From contig NZ_CP107834.1 of the NCBI RefSeq assembly GCF_036346595.1, forward strand, positions 1,240,001-1,304,000: 64,000 nt of DNA, in the 5' to 3' direction. Both the position numbers and the translations under genes were made by a program. Origin of the DNA: Streptomyces sp. NBC_00525 (GTDB taxonomy: Bacteria; Actinomycetota; Actinomycetes; Streptomycetales; Streptomycetaceae). Below, piece by piece: positions 1-9,150 of the stretch. Within the stretch, counting starts at the first letter, position 1. Each line of letters begins with the position of its first letter. The notes under the pieces were generated by a model. That model was not told where the DNA came from. It worked only from the letters and a program-made list of their open reading frames with translations, and ran no database searches.

Positions 1-1
1 C

Positions 2-568
2 GGCCTCGGCTCCTGCGGTCGCACCGCCTACCGCAGGCTCTCCGGCGGCCAGCAGCAGCGGCTCGCCCTGGCCATGGCGGTCGTCGGCCGGCCCGAACTG
101 GTCTTCCTGGACGAGCCGACCGCCGGACTCGACCCGCAGGCCCGCCGCTCCACCTGGGACCTCGTCCGGGAGCTGCGCGCCGACGGGGTGACCACCGTGC
201 TCACCACCCACTTCATGGACGAGGCCGAGGAGCTGGCCGACGAGGTCGCCGTCATCGACGCCGGCCGGATCGTCGCCCACGGCACCCCCGAGGCCCTGTG
301 CCGGGGCGGCGCCGAGAACACCCTGCGCTTCACCGGCTGCCCCGGGCTCGACCTCGGCTCGCTGCTCAAGGCCCTGCCGGACGGCACCGAGGCCGCCGAG
401 CCGGCCGCCGGCACCTACCGCATCACCGGTGACATCGACCCGCAGCTGCTGGCCACCGTCACCTCCTGGTGCGCGCAGCACGGCGTGATGCCCTCCGGCA
501 TCGCCGTGGAGCGCCACACCCTGGAGGACGTCTTCCTCGAACTGACCGGCAAGGAGCTGCGCGCATGA
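2..568 (+). CDS. ABC transporter ATP-binding protein (5' end outside window)
   Basis: This is the C-terminal 188 residues of an ABC ATPase that powers an exporter from the cytoplasmic face of the membrane; the Walker A part lies upstream of the window. Visible in order are the signature LSGGQQQ (visible residues 13-19), Walker B LVFLDEP (33-39), the D-loop and the switch histidine in TTHFMDEAEEL (residue 70). The C-terminal extension is typical of DrrA-like ABC-2 exporters. The stop overlaps the start of the permease gene as ATGA, so the two subunits are translationally coupled. In mycobacteria a similar transporter sits between the suf cluster and ctaA/ctaB, so a link to heme or oxidase assembly is possible but is inference. 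The substrate is unknown. Confidence 0.95.
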   Translation, partial: GLGSCGRTAYRRLSGGQQQRLALAMAVVGRPELVFLDEPTAGLDPQARRSTWDLVRELRADGVTTVLTTHFMDEAEELADEVAVIDAGRIVAHGTPEALCRGGAENTLRFTGCPGLDLGSLLKALPDGTEAAEPAAGTYRITGDIDPQLLATVTSWCAQHGVMPSGIAVERHTLEDVFLELTGKELRA

Positions 569-1332
569 GCGCCGGTACGTACACCCCCCGGCCGGGCGCC
601 GCCCCGCTGCCGCGCATGATCGCCGCGCAGACCGCGCTGGAGACGCGGATGCTGCTGCGCAACGGCGAACAGCTGCTGCTGACGGTGGTCATCCCGACGC
701 TGCTGCTGGTGCTGTTCAGCGCGGTGGACATCGTGGACACCGGGGCGGGCGAGCCGGTCGACTTCCTGACGCCCGGCGTGCTGGCGCTGGCCGTGATGTC
801 GACGGCCTTCACCGGGCAGGCCATCGCCACCGGCTTCGAGCGCCGCTACGGGGTGCTCAAGCGGCTGGGCGCCTCCCCGCTGCCCCGCTGGGCGCTGATG
901 ACCGCGAAGACCCTGGCGGTGCTGGTCACCGAGGTGCTCCAGGTGGTGCTGCTCACGGTGATCGCCTTCGCGCTGGGCTGGTCGCCGCAGGGCGGCCCGT
1001 TCCCGGTGCTGCTGCTCCTGGTGCTGGGCACGGCCGCCTTCTCGGGGCTCGGGCTGCTGATGGCCGGGACGCTGAAGGCGGAGGCGACGCTCGCCGCCGC
1101 CAACCTGGTCTTCCTGCTGCTCCTGGTGGGCGGCGGGGTGATCGTGCCGCTGGAGAAGTTCCCGGACGCGGCGCAGTCGGTGCTCGGGCTGCTGCCGATC
1201 GCGGCCCTCTCGGACGGGCTGCGGGACGTCCTCCAGCACGGCGCCGGGATGCCCTGGGGCGACCTGGGCGTCCTCGCGGTCTGGGCGGTGCTCGGCCTCG
1301 GCGCGGCGGCCCGCTTCTTCCGCTGGGAGTGA
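565..1332 (+). CDS. ABC-2 type transporter permease
   Basis: A 255-residue membrane subunit that pairs with the ATPase encoded just upstream. I chose the ATG that overlaps the upstream TGA (ATGA). Six hydrophobic stretches are visible, near residues 36-55, 68-88, 108-130, 145-165, 170-192 and 230-250. The cytoplasmic segment RRYGVLKRLGASPLPRW is typical of the ABC-2 membrane family (DrrB-like). The gene ends 75 bases before ctaA on the same strand, so it may be co-transcribed with heme A synthase. The exported substrate cannot be read from the sequence; drug or lipid export is the usual annotation, and a role in heme or cytochrome biogenesis is suggested only by position. Confidence 0.93.
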   Translation: MSAGTYTPRPGAAPLPRMIAAQTALETRMLLRNGEQLLLTVVIPTLLLVLFSAVDIVDTGAGEPVDFLTPGVLALAVMSTAFTGQAIATGFERRYGVLKRLGASPLPRWALMTAKTLAVLVTEVLQVVLLTVIAFALGWSPQGGPFPVLLLLVLGTAAFSGLGLLMAGTLKAEATLAAANLVFLLLLVGGGVIVPLEKFPDAAQSVLGLLPIAALSDGLRDVLQHGAGMPWGDLGVLAVWAVLGLGAAARFFRWE

Positions 1333-1355
1333 GCCGTCGACCGCGTTCCGTCGCC

Positions 1356-1396
1356 GTTACGCGTAACTCGTCCCCCTCGTGAAAGCTTGCACAAGC
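1356..1396 (+). promoter_or_regulatory. Two dyads in the ctaA upstream region
   Basis: The short gap before ctaA holds a perfect 12-bp palindrome GTTACGCGTAAC (1356-1367) and a second dyad GCTTGCACAAGC (1385-1396, arms GCTTG/CAAGC). A TACGAT hexamer at 1404-1409 overlaps the annotated start codon. The dyads could be operator sites controlling ctaA. No regulator is encoded next to them in the window and no clear -35 box is visible. Confidence 0.35.
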
Positions 1397-1407
1397 GGCG
1401 TCCTACG

Positions 1408-2421
1408 ATGGTGCGCGTGCCCAAGCTGACCCGAGCCGAAGTCGCTCAAGCCCTGCGCAACCCGCTGCTGTACATCGCCGAGCGCTGGACACCCCGGCCC
1501 CGGACGGTGAGCCGTGCGGCCATGTCGGCGGTCGTGATGTCCGTCGTGCTCGTCGTGACCGGCGGCGCCGTCCGGCTGACCGGCTCCGGCCTCGGCTGCC
1601 CGACCTGGCCCAAGTGCACCGACGAGAGCCTGACCTCGACGCACGAGATGGGCCTGCACGGCGTCATCGAGTTCGGCAACCGCATGCTGACCTACGTGCT
1701 GTGCGCGGCGGTGGCCTGGGCGATCATCGCGGCCCGCTCCGCGAAGCCCTGGCGCCGCAGCCTCACCCGGCTGGGCTGGCTCCAGTTCTGGGTGGTGATG
1801 GGCAACGCCGTCCTGGGTGGCGTCGTCGTGCTCGTCGGCCTCAACCCGTACACCGTCGCCGCGCACTTCCTGCTGACCACCGCGCTGCTCACGGTGGCCC
1901 TGGTGACCTGGCAGCGGGTCCGCGAGGGCGACGAGGCGCCGCGCCCGCTGGTCGGCAAGGCGGTCTCCCAGCTGGCCTGGCTGCTGGCCGTGGCGGCGGG
2001 GCTGCTGATCGCCGTGGGCACGGTGGTCACGGGCGCCGGGAAGCACGCGGGCGACTCCAGCGACGTGCCCCGCATCCCGGTCGACTGGAAGATGGTCGCC
2101 CAGCTGCACGCCGACCTGGCGTGGGTGGTGGTGGCCCTGACGGTGGCGCTCTGGTTCGTCCTGAAGGCCGTGGACGCGCCGATCGGGCCGCGCCGCCGGG
2201 CCCGCGACCTGTTCCTCATCGTGATGGCCCAGGGGGTCGTCGGCTATGTGCAGTACTTCACCGACGTGCCGGAGATCCTGGTCGGCGTGCACATGTTCGG
2301 CTCGTGCCTGGTGTGGATCGGGGTCGTCCGCGTCCTGCTGTCGCTGCGGGAGCGGCCGCTGACCGCCGTACGGGTGCCGGAGCCGGCGGACGAGCGTCCG
2401 GAACCCGCCACGGCCGGCTGA
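1408..2421 (+). CDS. ctaA: Heme A synthase (COX15/CtaA family)
   Basis: Integral membrane monooxygenase of 337 residues that converts heme O to heme A for aa3-type cytochrome oxidase. It shows about eight hydrophobic helices, the paired cysteines in GLGCPTWPKC on the outer loop, and four conserved histidines (MGLHGVIEFGNR, AAHFLLTT, QLHADLAW, GVHMFGSC) that bind hemes. Length fits actinobacterial CtaA. I used the ATG at 1408; a GTG at 1417 lies 7 bases after a TACGAT hexamer and could be a leaderless start, and a TTG at 1387 is also open. The heme O synthase ctaB lies 0.5 kb away on the other strand, with a strong bidirectional terminator and one small gene between them. Confidence 0.95.
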   Translation: MVRVPKLTRAEVAQALRNPLLYIAERWTPRPRTVSRAAMSAVVMSVVLVVTGGAVRLTGSGLGCPTWPKCTDESLTSTHEMGLHGVIEFGNRMLTYVLCAAVAWAIIAARSAKPWRRSLTRLGWLQFWVVMGNAVLGGVVVLVGLNPYTVAAHFLLTTALLTVALVTWQRVREGDEAPRPLVGKAVSQLAWLLAVAAGLLIAVGTVVTGAGKHAGDSSDVPRIPVDWKMVAQLHADLAWVVVALTVALWFVLKAVDAPIGPRRRARDLFLIVMAQGVVGYVQYFTDVPEILVGVHMFGSCLVWIGVVRVLLSLRERPLTAVRVPEPADERPEPATAG

Positions 2422-2436
2422 CGCCGCGCGGAGCGT

Positions 2437-2488
2437 ACGTACGAGGAGGGGGACCGGGGCGCGCGCCCCGGTCCCCCTCCTCGTACGT
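2437..2488. terminator. Bidirectional terminator, 52-bp perfect palindrome
   Basis: Two 26-base arms (2437-2462 and 2463-2488) are perfectly complementary with no spacer, rich in G and C at the centre. The element lies between the convergent stops of ctaA and the small gene at 2498-2863, so it fits a rho-independent-type terminator serving both strands. There is no run of T, which is usual in Streptomyces. Confidence 0.85.
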
Positions 2489-2497
2489 GTACGGGGC

Positions 2498-2863
2498 TCA
2501 GCCCTTGTTGGACGGGCCGCCGACCTGGATACCGGCCATCCGGGTCCACTCGTACGGGCCGGTGTGGACCTTCGCCGCGAACTCGCCGTCGAAGGACTCG
2601 TGCAGCGTGATCCCGGACCTGCGCGCCGCGCTCTCGGCGACCGCGTAGGAGGGGGCGACCAGATCGCCCCAGCCGCCGTCCTCGCCCACCAGGACGATGC
2701 GGGCGCCCTTCTGGCCGAGGTAGGCGATCTGTCCCTCGGCGCCGCCGTGGGCCTTCGCGAAGGCACCGATCTGCTTGGCGAGCCGGGCCGCCCTGCGCTC
2801 CGCGCGCGCCGCCTGCTTGCCGTCCACCTGCTGGGTCTCAGCCGTCTCTGCCGTCTCTGCCAT
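2498..2863 (-). CDS. Conserved small hypothetical protein
   Basis: A 121-residue, soluble-looking protein that I cannot assign to a named family. The N-terminal third is charged and alanine-rich (repeat-like ETAETAET, then a helix with RAERRAARLAKQ); the C-terminal two thirds is a compact region with IAYLGQKGARIVLVGEDGGWGDL and ends TRMAGIQVGG. No signal peptide or membrane segment is seen. The chosen ATG matches the change from low-complexity upstream codons to typical Streptomyces codon use; a TAGCAT hexamer lies 8 bases upstream, so the mRNA could be leaderless. Position between ctaA and ctaB is conserved-looking, but no function can be claimed. Confidence 0.8.
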   Translation of the reverse strand: MAETAETAETQQVDGKQAARAERRAARLAKQIGAFAKAHGGAEGQIAYLGQKGARIVLVGEDGGWGDLVAPSYAVAESAARRSGITLHESFDGEFAAKVHTGPYEWTRMAGIQVGGPSNKG

Positions 2864-2896
2864 GAACAGGATGCTACCGATGGGTAGATCAACTGG

Positions 2897-2940
2897 CGAC
2901 GGGCGGGGAGCGTGGCCTCTGCCACGCTCCCCGCCCGTCG
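2897..2940 (-). terminator. Terminator downstream of ctaB
   Basis: A perfect 20-bp stem (2897-2916 with 2921-2940) and a CTCT loop lies 17 bases beyond the ctaB stop on the same strand. It should end ctaB transcripts before the small gene at 2498-2863. Confidence 0.85.
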
Positions 2941-2957
2941 GACGGAGCTGAGGGGTT

Positions 2958-3905
2958 CTACCGCAGGAAGGGGTCCACCGCGACCGCGACGAACAGCAGC
3001 GACACATAGGTGATCGACCAGTGGAACAGCCGCATCTCCTTGAGCTTGGCGCCCGTCACCCCGGCCTTGGCCCTGCCGTGCAGCGCGTGCGCCTCCCAGA
3101 GCCAGAAGCCGCCGCTGAGCAGCGCCACCGCGGTGTAGAACCAGCCGGTGTAGCCCAGCGGGGTGAGCAGCAGCGAGACGGCGACCATCACCCAGCTGTA
3201 CGCGACGATCTGGCGCGCGACCACCCGGTTGGACGCGATGACCGGCAGCATCGGGACGCCGACGCGCGCGTAGTCCTCCTTGACCTTCATGGAGAGCGGC
3301 CAGTAGTGCGGCGGCGTCCAGAAGAAGATGACGGCGAAGAGGATGACCGCGGCCCAGGACATCTCGTTGGTCACGGCCGACCAGCCGATGAGGACCGGCA
3401 TGCAGCCCGCGATGCCGCCCCAGACGATGTTCTGCGCGGTGCGGCGCTTCAGCAGCATCGTGTAGATCACGACGTAGAAGAGCAGCGCGCCCAGCGACAG
3501 GGCCGCCGACAGCCAGTTGACCAGCAGCCCGAACCAGACCGTCGAGACCACCGCGAGGGTGATGCCGAAGGCCAGGCACTCGCGCGGGCTCACCATGCCG
3601 GTGACCAGCGGGCGCTGCGACGTACGGTCCATCAGCGCGTCGATGTCCCGGTCGATGTACATGTTCAGCGCGTTGGCACCGCCGGCGGACAGATAGCCGC
3701 CGATGGTGGTGGCGAGCACGAGCCACAGATCGGGCACACCCTTGGCGGCGAGGAACATCACCGGCACAGTGGTGATCAGCAACAGCTCGATGATCCGAGG
3801 CTTGGTCAGCGCCACGAATGCCTTGACACGGGCTCCGAGCGGGCGTTGGCCCCCCGGACTCGGAGTCAAGGCGACCCCTGCGGGTCGGGACTCGACGGCC
3901 GTCAC
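2958..3905 (-). CDS. ctaB: Protoheme IX farnesyltransferase (heme O synthase)
   Basis: Membrane prenyltransferase of 315 residues that adds a farnesyl group to protoheme to give heme O, the substrate of CtaA. It has the UbiA-family aspartate motif [17 protein letters not shown] near residue 80, followed by TSQRPLVTG, and about nine hydrophobic helices. The start is a GTG (protein begins MTAVESRP) preceded by AGGGG at 5 bases spacing; a second GTG two codons upstream has its purine run too close. The gene is divergent from tkt and ends at a strong terminator. The pairing with ctaA in the same 2.5 kb marks this as the cytochrome oxidase heme branch. Confidence 0.95.
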   Translation of the reverse strand: MTAVESRPAGVALTPSPGGQRPLGARVKAFVALTKPRIIELLLITTVPVMFLAAKGVPDLWLVLATTIGGYLSAGGANALNMYIDRDIDALMDRTSQRPLVTGMVSPRECLAFGITLAVVSTVWFGLLVNWLSAALSLGALLFYVVIYTMLLKRRTAQNIVWGGIAGCMPVLIGWSAVTNEMSWAAVILFAVIFFWTPPHYWPLSMKVKEDYARVGVPMLPVIASNRVVARQIVAYSWVMVAVSLLLTPLGYTGWFYTAVALLSGGFWLWEAHALHGRAKAGVTGAKLKEMRLFHWSITYVSLLFVAVAVDPFLR

Positions 3906-4359
3906 GCACACCCCTGACAGAGAAATCCCAGCAAGCTCCGGGGCCGTGAGGGCCCGGTAAAGACTTGCGCGAACCCGACCACTGTAGACGTTGGGGACAG
4001 GCCGCCCTTCGCGGGGGTGGGGTCGTGTTGATGTGGCGCGGACCGCCGCCGCGCCCCGGCCCCGAAACGGCTCGTACATACGAGTGACGCACAGCTGTGG
4101 CAGGGGTGGCACGGAGTGTTCCCCGGGTGCCCGCAAGCGGGCTCGGAAGCGCTCGTCGGAGCGCCCGGAAGTGGCTCGGCGCGCTCATCGGAGAAGCCCA
4201 TCGGTGAGCCCTTCCGCTCATACGGGAGGCGGATTCCGCGGGGTGCCCGCACCCTGGTAGGAGCCGGAAATCGCGGGTACCGGCGGGGGTAGGCTCGACC
4301 ACATCCGGTGCGGTCACAGTCACCGGCCCACAACAGTTGGAGAGGAGCCCTGACTCAGG
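3906..4359. other. Intergenic region between divergent ctaB and tkt (454 bp)
   Basis: This gap must hold the promoters of both ctaB and the tkt operon. A 14-bp dyad CTCGTACATACGAG occurs at 4071-4084, and a TAGGCT hexamer at 4290-4295 could be the -10 of the tkt promoter, but I see no convincing -35 for it. A GGAGAGGAG purine run at 4339-4347 lies 12 bases upstream of the tkt GTG. Small open frames here have codon use unlike the neighbours and look random. No RNA gene is evident. Confidence 0.5.
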
Positions 4360-6459
4360 GTGAGCACCAAGCCGACCACAGACCTCCAGTGGACCGAATG
4401 GGACCAGCGGGCCGTGGACACCGTCCGCGTCCTGGCGGCGGACGCCGTACAGAAAGTCGGAAACGGGCACCCGGGTACGGCCATGAGCCTGGCTCCCGCC
4501 GCGTACACCATCTTCCAGAAGGTGATGCGCCACGACCCCGCGGACGCGCAGTGGACCGGCCGCGACCGGTTCGTGCTCTCGGCCGGGCACAGCAGCCTGA
4601 CCCTGTACATCCAGCTCTACCTGGCCGGCTACGGCCTGGAGCTGGACGACCTCAAGTCGTTCCGCACCTGGGGCTCCAAGACCCCGGGGCACCCGGAGTA
4701 CGGCCACACCACCGGTGTGGAGACCACGACCGGCCCGCTGGGCCAGGGCGTCGCCAACGCGGTCGGCATGGCCATGGCCGCCCGCTACGAGCGCGGCCTG
4801 TTCGACCCGGAGGCGGCCCCCGGCACCTCCCCGTTCGACCACATGGTGTGGGTCGTCGCCGGTGACGGCTGCCTCCAGGAGGGCATCTCGGCCGAGGCGT
4901 CCTCGCTGGCCGGGCACCAGAAGCTGGGCAACCTGGTCCTCCTGTGGGACGACAACCACATCTCCATCGAGGGCGACACGGAGACCGCGGTCTCCGAGGA
5001 CACCGTCAAGCGCTACGAGTCGTACGGCTGGCACGTCCAGCGCGTCGACCAGCTGCCCAACGGCGACCTCGACCCGCAGGGCCTGTACGACGCGCTGCTG
5101 GCCGCCAAGGCGGAGACGGAGCGCCCGTCGTTCATCGCGGCCCGCTCGATCATCGCCTGGCCCGCCCCGCACGCCCAGAACACCGAGGCGTCGCACGGCT
5201 CGGCCCTCGGCGACGACGAGGTCGCCGCGACCAAGAGGGTGCTCGGCTTCGACCCGGAGAAGACCTTCGAGGTGTCCGACGAGGTCATCGCCCACACCCG
5301 GCGCGCCCTGGACCGGGGCCGCGAGGCCAAGGCGGAGTGGCAGAAGGGCTTCGACGCCTGGCGCGCCGCCGACCCGGAGCGCGCCGCCGAGTTCGACCGG
5401 ATCAGCGCGGGCGAGCTGCCCAAGGGCTGGGAGGACAGCCTGCCGGTCTTCGAGACGGGCAAGGCGGTCGCCACCCGCGCCGCGTCCGGCAAGGTGCTCC
5501 AGGCGCTCGGCGGGATCGTCCCCGAGCTGTGGGGCGGCTCCGCCGACCTGGCCGGTTCGAACAACACCACGATCGACAAGACGTCGTCGTTCCTCCCGGC
5601 GGGCAACCCGCTGCCGGAGGCCGACCCGTACGGGCGCACGATCCACTTCGGCATCCGCGAGCACGCCATGGCCGCCGCCATGAACGGCATCGCGCTGCAC
5701 GGCAACACCCGGATCTACGGCGGCACCTTCCTGGTGTTCTCCGACTACATGCGCAACGCCGTGCGGCTGTCCGCGCTGATGCACCTGCCGGTGACCTACG
5801 TGTGGACGCACGACTCGATCGGCCTCGGCGAGGACGGCCCGACCCACCAGCCGGTGGAGCACCTGGCCTCGCTGCGCGCCATTCCGGGCCTGAACATCGT
5901 GCGCCCGGCGGACGCCAACGAGACCGCGATCGCCTGGCGCGAGATCCTGCGCCGCTACACCAAGGTGTTCGGCGAGGGCACCCCGCACGGTCTGGCGCTC
6001 ACCCGCCAGGGCGTGCCGACGTACGAGGCGAACGAGGACGCGGCCAAGGGCGGCTACGTGCTGTTCGACGCCGAGACGGCGGACGGGCAGGGCGCCGAGC
6101 CGCAGATCGTGCTGATCGGCACCGGCTCCGAGGTGCAGCTCGCCGTGGAGGCGCGCGAGGAGCTCCAGGCGGCCGGTATTCCCACCCGTGTGGTGTCGAT
6201 GCCGTGTGTCGAGTGGTTCGAGGAGCAGGACCAGGGTTACAAGGACAGCGTGCTGCCGCCGTCGGTCCGCGCGCGCGTGGCCGTCGAGGCGGGCATCGGT
6301 CTGACCTGGTACCGGTACGTCGGGGACGCCGGCCGGATCGTCTCGCTGGAGCACTTCGGCGCCTCGGCGGACGCCAAGGTCCTGTTCCGCGAGTTCGGCT
6401 TCACCGGTGAGAACGTCGCCGCGGTCGCCCGGGAATCCCTCGCCGCCGCCACACGCTGA
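4360..6459 (+). CDS. tkt: Transketolase
   Basis: Cytosolic thiamine-diphosphate enzyme of 699 residues that moves two-carbon units between sugar phosphates in the non-oxidative pentose phosphate pathway. Seen are the N-terminal motif [16 protein letters not shown], the cofactor-binding GDG segment ([16 protein letters not shown]), the pyrimidine domain [20 protein letters not shown] and the substrate loop [13 protein letters not shown]. Length is normal for the family. The GTG start gives the N-terminus [11 protein letters not shown]; a GAGGAG run lies a little far upstream. It is the first gene of a five-gene run (tkt-tal-zwf-opcA-pgl) with gaps of 34 bases or less, so one operon supplies NADPH and pentoses. 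Confidence 0.98.
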   Translation: MSTKPTTDLQWTEWDQRAVDTVRVLAADAVQKVGNGHPGTAMSLAPAAYTIFQKVMRHDPADAQWTGRDRFVLSAGHSSLTLYIQLYLAGYGLELDDLKSFRTWGSKTPGHPEYGHTTGVETTTGPLGQGVANAVGMAMAARYERGLFDPEAAPGTSPFDHMVWVVAGDGCLQEGISAEASSLAGHQKLGNLVLLWDDNHISIEGDTETAVSEDTVKRYESYGWHVQRVDQLPNGDLDPQGLYDALLAAKAETERPSFIAARSIIAWPAPHAQNTEASHGSALGDDEVAATKRVLGFDPEKTFEVSDEVIAHTRRALDRGREAKAEWQKGFDAWRAADPERAAEFDRISAGELPKGWEDSLPVFETGKAVATRAASGKVLQALGGIVPELWGGSADLAGSNNTTIDKTSSFLPAGNPLPEADPYGRTIHFGIREHAMAAAMNGIALHGNTRIYGGTFLVFSDYMRNAVRLSALMHLPVTYVWTHDSIGLGEDGPTHQPVEHLASLRAIPGLNIVRPADANETAIAWREILRRYTKVFGEGTPHGLALTRQGVPTYEANEDAAKGGYVLFDAETADGQGAEPQIVLIGTGSEVQLAVEAREELQAAGIPTRVVSMPCVEWFEEQDQGYKDSVLPPSVRARVAVEAGIGLTWYRYVGDAGRIVSLEHFGASADAKVLFREFGFTGENVAAVARESLAAATR

Positions 6460-6493
6460 CGCCTTTAGACGACTAGTAGGAGATGCAACTCTC

Positions 6494-7612
6494 ATGACAG
6501 ACGCACTCAAGCGCCTCTCCGACGAGGGCGTGGCGATCTGGCTCGACGACCTCTCGCGCAAGCGGATCACGTCGGGCAACCTCGCGGAGCTGATCGACCA
6601 GAGCCACGTCGTGGGTGTCACGACGAACCCGTCGATCTTCCAGAAGGCCATCTCGCAGGGCGACGGCTACGACCAGCAGCTCGCCGACCTCGCCGCCCGC
6701 CGGGTGACCGTGGAGGAGGCGATCCGCATGATCACCACTGCGGACGTCCGCGACGCGGCCGACATCCTGCGCCCGGTCTTCGACGCGACGGAGGGCCAGG
6801 ACGGCCGGGTCTCCATCGAGGTCGACCCGCGGCTGGCGCACAACACGGCGGCCACGGTCGCCGAGGCCAAGCAGCTGGCCTGGCTGGTGGACCGGCCGAA
6901 CACGCTCATCAAGATCCCGGCCACCAAGGCGGGTCTGCCGGCCATCACCGAGACGATCGGCCGGGGCATCAGCGTCAACGTGACGCTGATCTTCTCGCTG
7001 GAGCGCTACCGCGCGGTGATGGACGCCTACCTGGCGGGCCTGGAGAAGGCGAAGGCCGCGGGCCTGGACCTCTCGAAGATCCACTCGGTGGCGTCGTTCT
7101 TCGTGTCCCGCGTGGACACCGAGATCGACAAGCGCCTGGACGCCGTCGGCTCCGACGAGGCGAAGGCCGCGAAGGGCAAGTCCGCCCTGGCCAACGCGCG
7201 CCTGGCCTACGAGGCGTACGAGGAGGTGTTCGCCGGTGAGCGCTGGGCCGCGCTGGACAAGGCGCACGCCAACAAGCAGCGCCCGCTGTGGGCCTCGACC
7301 GGTGTGAAGGACCCGGCCCTCAAGGACACCCTGTACGTCGTGGACCTCGTCGCGCCGAACACGGTCAACACCATGCCGGAGGCGACTCTGGACGCGGTGG
7401 CCGACCACGGCGAGATCACCGGCAACACCGTCGCCGGTTCGTACGACCGGGCCCGTGCCGACCTCGACGCCGTCAAGAAGCTCGGCGTCGACTACGACGA
7501 CGTCGTCCAGCTCCTGGAGGACGAGGGCGTCGAGAAGTTCGAGGCGGCCTGGAACGACCTGCTGAACTCGACCGAGGCGGAGCTCAAGCGCCTCGCCCCT
7601 TCGGAGGGCTGA
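6494..7612 (+). CDS. tal: Transaldolase
   Basis: Enzyme of 372 residues that transfers a dihydroxyacetone unit between sugar phosphates. The family signature [13 protein letters not shown] is near residue 45 and the Schiff-base lysine is in [16 protein letters not shown] near residue 140; the length fits the larger actinobacterial/cyanobacterial transaldolase class. The ATG is preceded by AGGAG at about ten bases. It follows tkt by 34 bases and precedes zwf by 5, so it is an internal gene of the pentose phosphate operon. Confidence 0.98.
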   Translation: MTDALKRLSDEGVAIWLDDLSRKRITSGNLAELIDQSHVVGVTTNPSIFQKAISQGDGYDQQLADLAARRVTVEEAIRMITTADVRDAADILRPVFDATEGQDGRVSIEVDPRLAHNTAATVAEAKQLAWLVDRPNTLIKIPATKAGLPAITETIGRGISVNVTLIFSLERYRAVMDAYLAGLEKAKAAGLDLSKIHSVASFFVSRVDTEIDKRLDAVGSDEAKAAKGKSALANARLAYEAYEEVFAGERWAALDKAHANKQRPLWASTGVKDPALKDTLYVVDLVAPNTVNTMPEATLDAVADHGEITGNTVAGSYDRARADLDAVKKLGVDYDDVVQLLEDEGVEKFEAAWNDLLNSTEAELKRLAPSEG

Positions 7613-7617
7613 CCACT

Positions 7618-9150
7618 TTGTCTGGTGTTCCCGGAGCCAACCCGCTCCGTGACGCCCAGGACCGACGGCTCCCGCGCATCGCGGGGCCGTCGGGCCTGGT
7701 CATCTTTGGCGTCACGGGCGATTTGTCCCGTAAAAAGCTGATGCCCGCCGTCTACGACCTGGCCAACCGCGGCCTGCTGCCACCGGGCTTCTCGCTCATC
7801 GGCTTCGCGCGCCGCGACTGGGAGGACGAGGACTTCGCCCAGGTCGTGCACGACGCCGTCAAGGAGCATGCCCGTACCCCCTTCCGCGAGGAGGTCTGGC
7901 AGCAGCTCAGCCAGGGCATGCGGTTCGTCCAGGGCAACTTCGACGACGACGTGGCCTTCGAGACCCTGCGCGCCACGATCGAGGAGCTGGACAAGGCGCA
8001 GGGCACGGGCGGCAACTTCGCCTTCTACCTGTCCGTGCCGCCCAAGTTCTTCCCCAAGGTCGTCCAGCAGCTCAAGAAGCACGGGCTGGCCGACCAGAAG
8101 GAGGGCAGCTGGCGCCGCGCGGTCATCGAGAAGCCGTTCGGCCACGACCTGGAGAGCGCGCAGGAGCTCAACCAGATCGTGCACGACGTCTTCCCGCCGA
8201 ACGAGGTCTTCCGGATCGACCACTACCTCGGCAAGGAGACCGTCCAGAACATCCTGGCGCTGCGCTTCGCCAATACCATGTTCGAGCCGATCTGGAACCG
8301 CAGCTACGTCGACCACGTGCAGATCACGATGGCCGAGGACATCGGCATCGGCGGCCGGGCCGGCTACTACGACGGCATCGGCGCCGCCCGCGACGTCATC
8401 CAGAACCACCTCCTCCAGCTGCTCGCGCTGACCGCGATGGAGGAGCCCGGCTCCTTCCACCCCAAGGCCCTGGTCGCCGAGAAACTCAAGGTGCTCACGG
8501 CCGTGGAGCTGCCCGACGACCTGGGCAAGCACACCGTGCGCGGCCAGTACACGCACGCCTGGCAGGGCGGCGAGGAGGCCGTCGGCTATCTGGAGGAGGA
8601 CGGGATCGACCCCAAGTCGAAGACCGACACCTTCGCCGCGATCAAGCTGACGATCAACAACCGCCGCTGGGCGGGCGTCCCGTTCTATCTGCGCACCGGC
8701 AAGCGGCTGGGCCGCCGGGTCACCGAGATCGCGGTCGTCTTCAAGCGCGCCCCGTACCTGCCGTTCGAGTCCGGCGCCACCGAGGAGCTGGGCGGCAACG
8801 CCCTGGTCATCCGGGTGCAGCCGGACGAGGGTGTCACCGTGCGGTTCGGCTCCAAGGTGCCCGGCACCTCGATGGAGGTCCGGGACGTCACGATGGACTT
8901 CGCCTACGGCGAGTCCTTCACGGAGTCCAGCCCGGAGGCGTACGAGCGGCTCATCCTGGACGTGCTGCTCGGCGACGCCAACCTGTTCCCGCGCCACCAG
9001 GAGGTCGAGCTCTCCTGGAACATCCTCGACCCGATCGAGGAGTACTGGGACAAGCACGGCAAGCCCGCCCAGTACCCGGCCGGCACCTGGGGTCCGGCCG
9101 AGGCGGACGAGATGCTCGCACGCGACGGACGGAGCTGGCGCCGGCCATGA
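7618..9150 (+). CDS. zwf: Glucose-6-phosphate 1-dehydrogenase
   Basis: First enzyme of the oxidative pentose phosphate pathway, 510 residues, making 6-phosphogluconolactone and NADPH. It has the nucleotide-binding GVTGDLSRKKLMPAVYDL near residue 35 and the active-site block FRIDHYLGKETVQN near residue 200. The start I chose is TTG at 7618 (protein MSGVPGANPLRDAQD), five bases after the tal stop, which places the GGAGGG at the tal 3' end as ribosome binding site. Its 3' end overlaps opcA as ATGA. The coupling with opcA matters because OpcA is needed for full activity of this enzyme in actinobacteria and cyanobacteria. Confidence 0.97.
   Translation: MSGVPGANPLRDAQDRRLPRIAGPSGLVIFGVTGDLSRKKLMPAVYDLANRGLLPPGFSLIGFARRDWEDEDFAQVVHDAVKEHARTPFREEVWQQLSQGMRFVQGNFDDDVAFETLRATIEELDKAQGTGGNFAFYLSVPPKFFPKVVQQLKKHGLADQKEGSWRRAVIEKPFGHDLESAQELNQIVHDVFPPNEVFRIDHYLGKETVQNILALRFANTMFEPIWNRSYVDHVQITMAEDIGIGGRAGYYDGIGAARDVIQNHLLQLLALTAMEEPGSFHPKALVAEKLKVLTAVELPDDLGKHTVRGQYTHAWQGGEEAVGYLEEDGIDPKSKTDTFAAIKLTINNRRWAGVPFYLRTGKRLGRRVTEIAVVFKRAPYLPFESGATEELGGNALVIRVQPDEGVTVRFGSKVPGTSMEVRDVTMDFAYGESFTESSPEAYERLILDVLLGDANLFPRHQEVELSWNILDPIEEYWDKHGKPAQYPAGTWGPAEADEMLARDGRSWRRP

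Noticed and set aside
3991..4260. Small plus-strand frame between ctaB and tkt
   Set aside because: Codon use is poor, the product is Arg/Ser/Pro-rich without any domain, and it lies in the divergent promoter region.
4290..4295. TAGGCT as -10 of the tkt operon
   Set aside because: No -35 sequence at an acceptable distance; kept only as a remark in the intergenic entry.
1357..6651. Very long minus-strand open frame (over 1700 codons) opposite ctaA and tkt
   Set aside because: It covers ctaA, ctaB and tkt in the wrong frame; only its in-phase fragments look like proteins. Long antisense frames are normal in DNA of this GC content.
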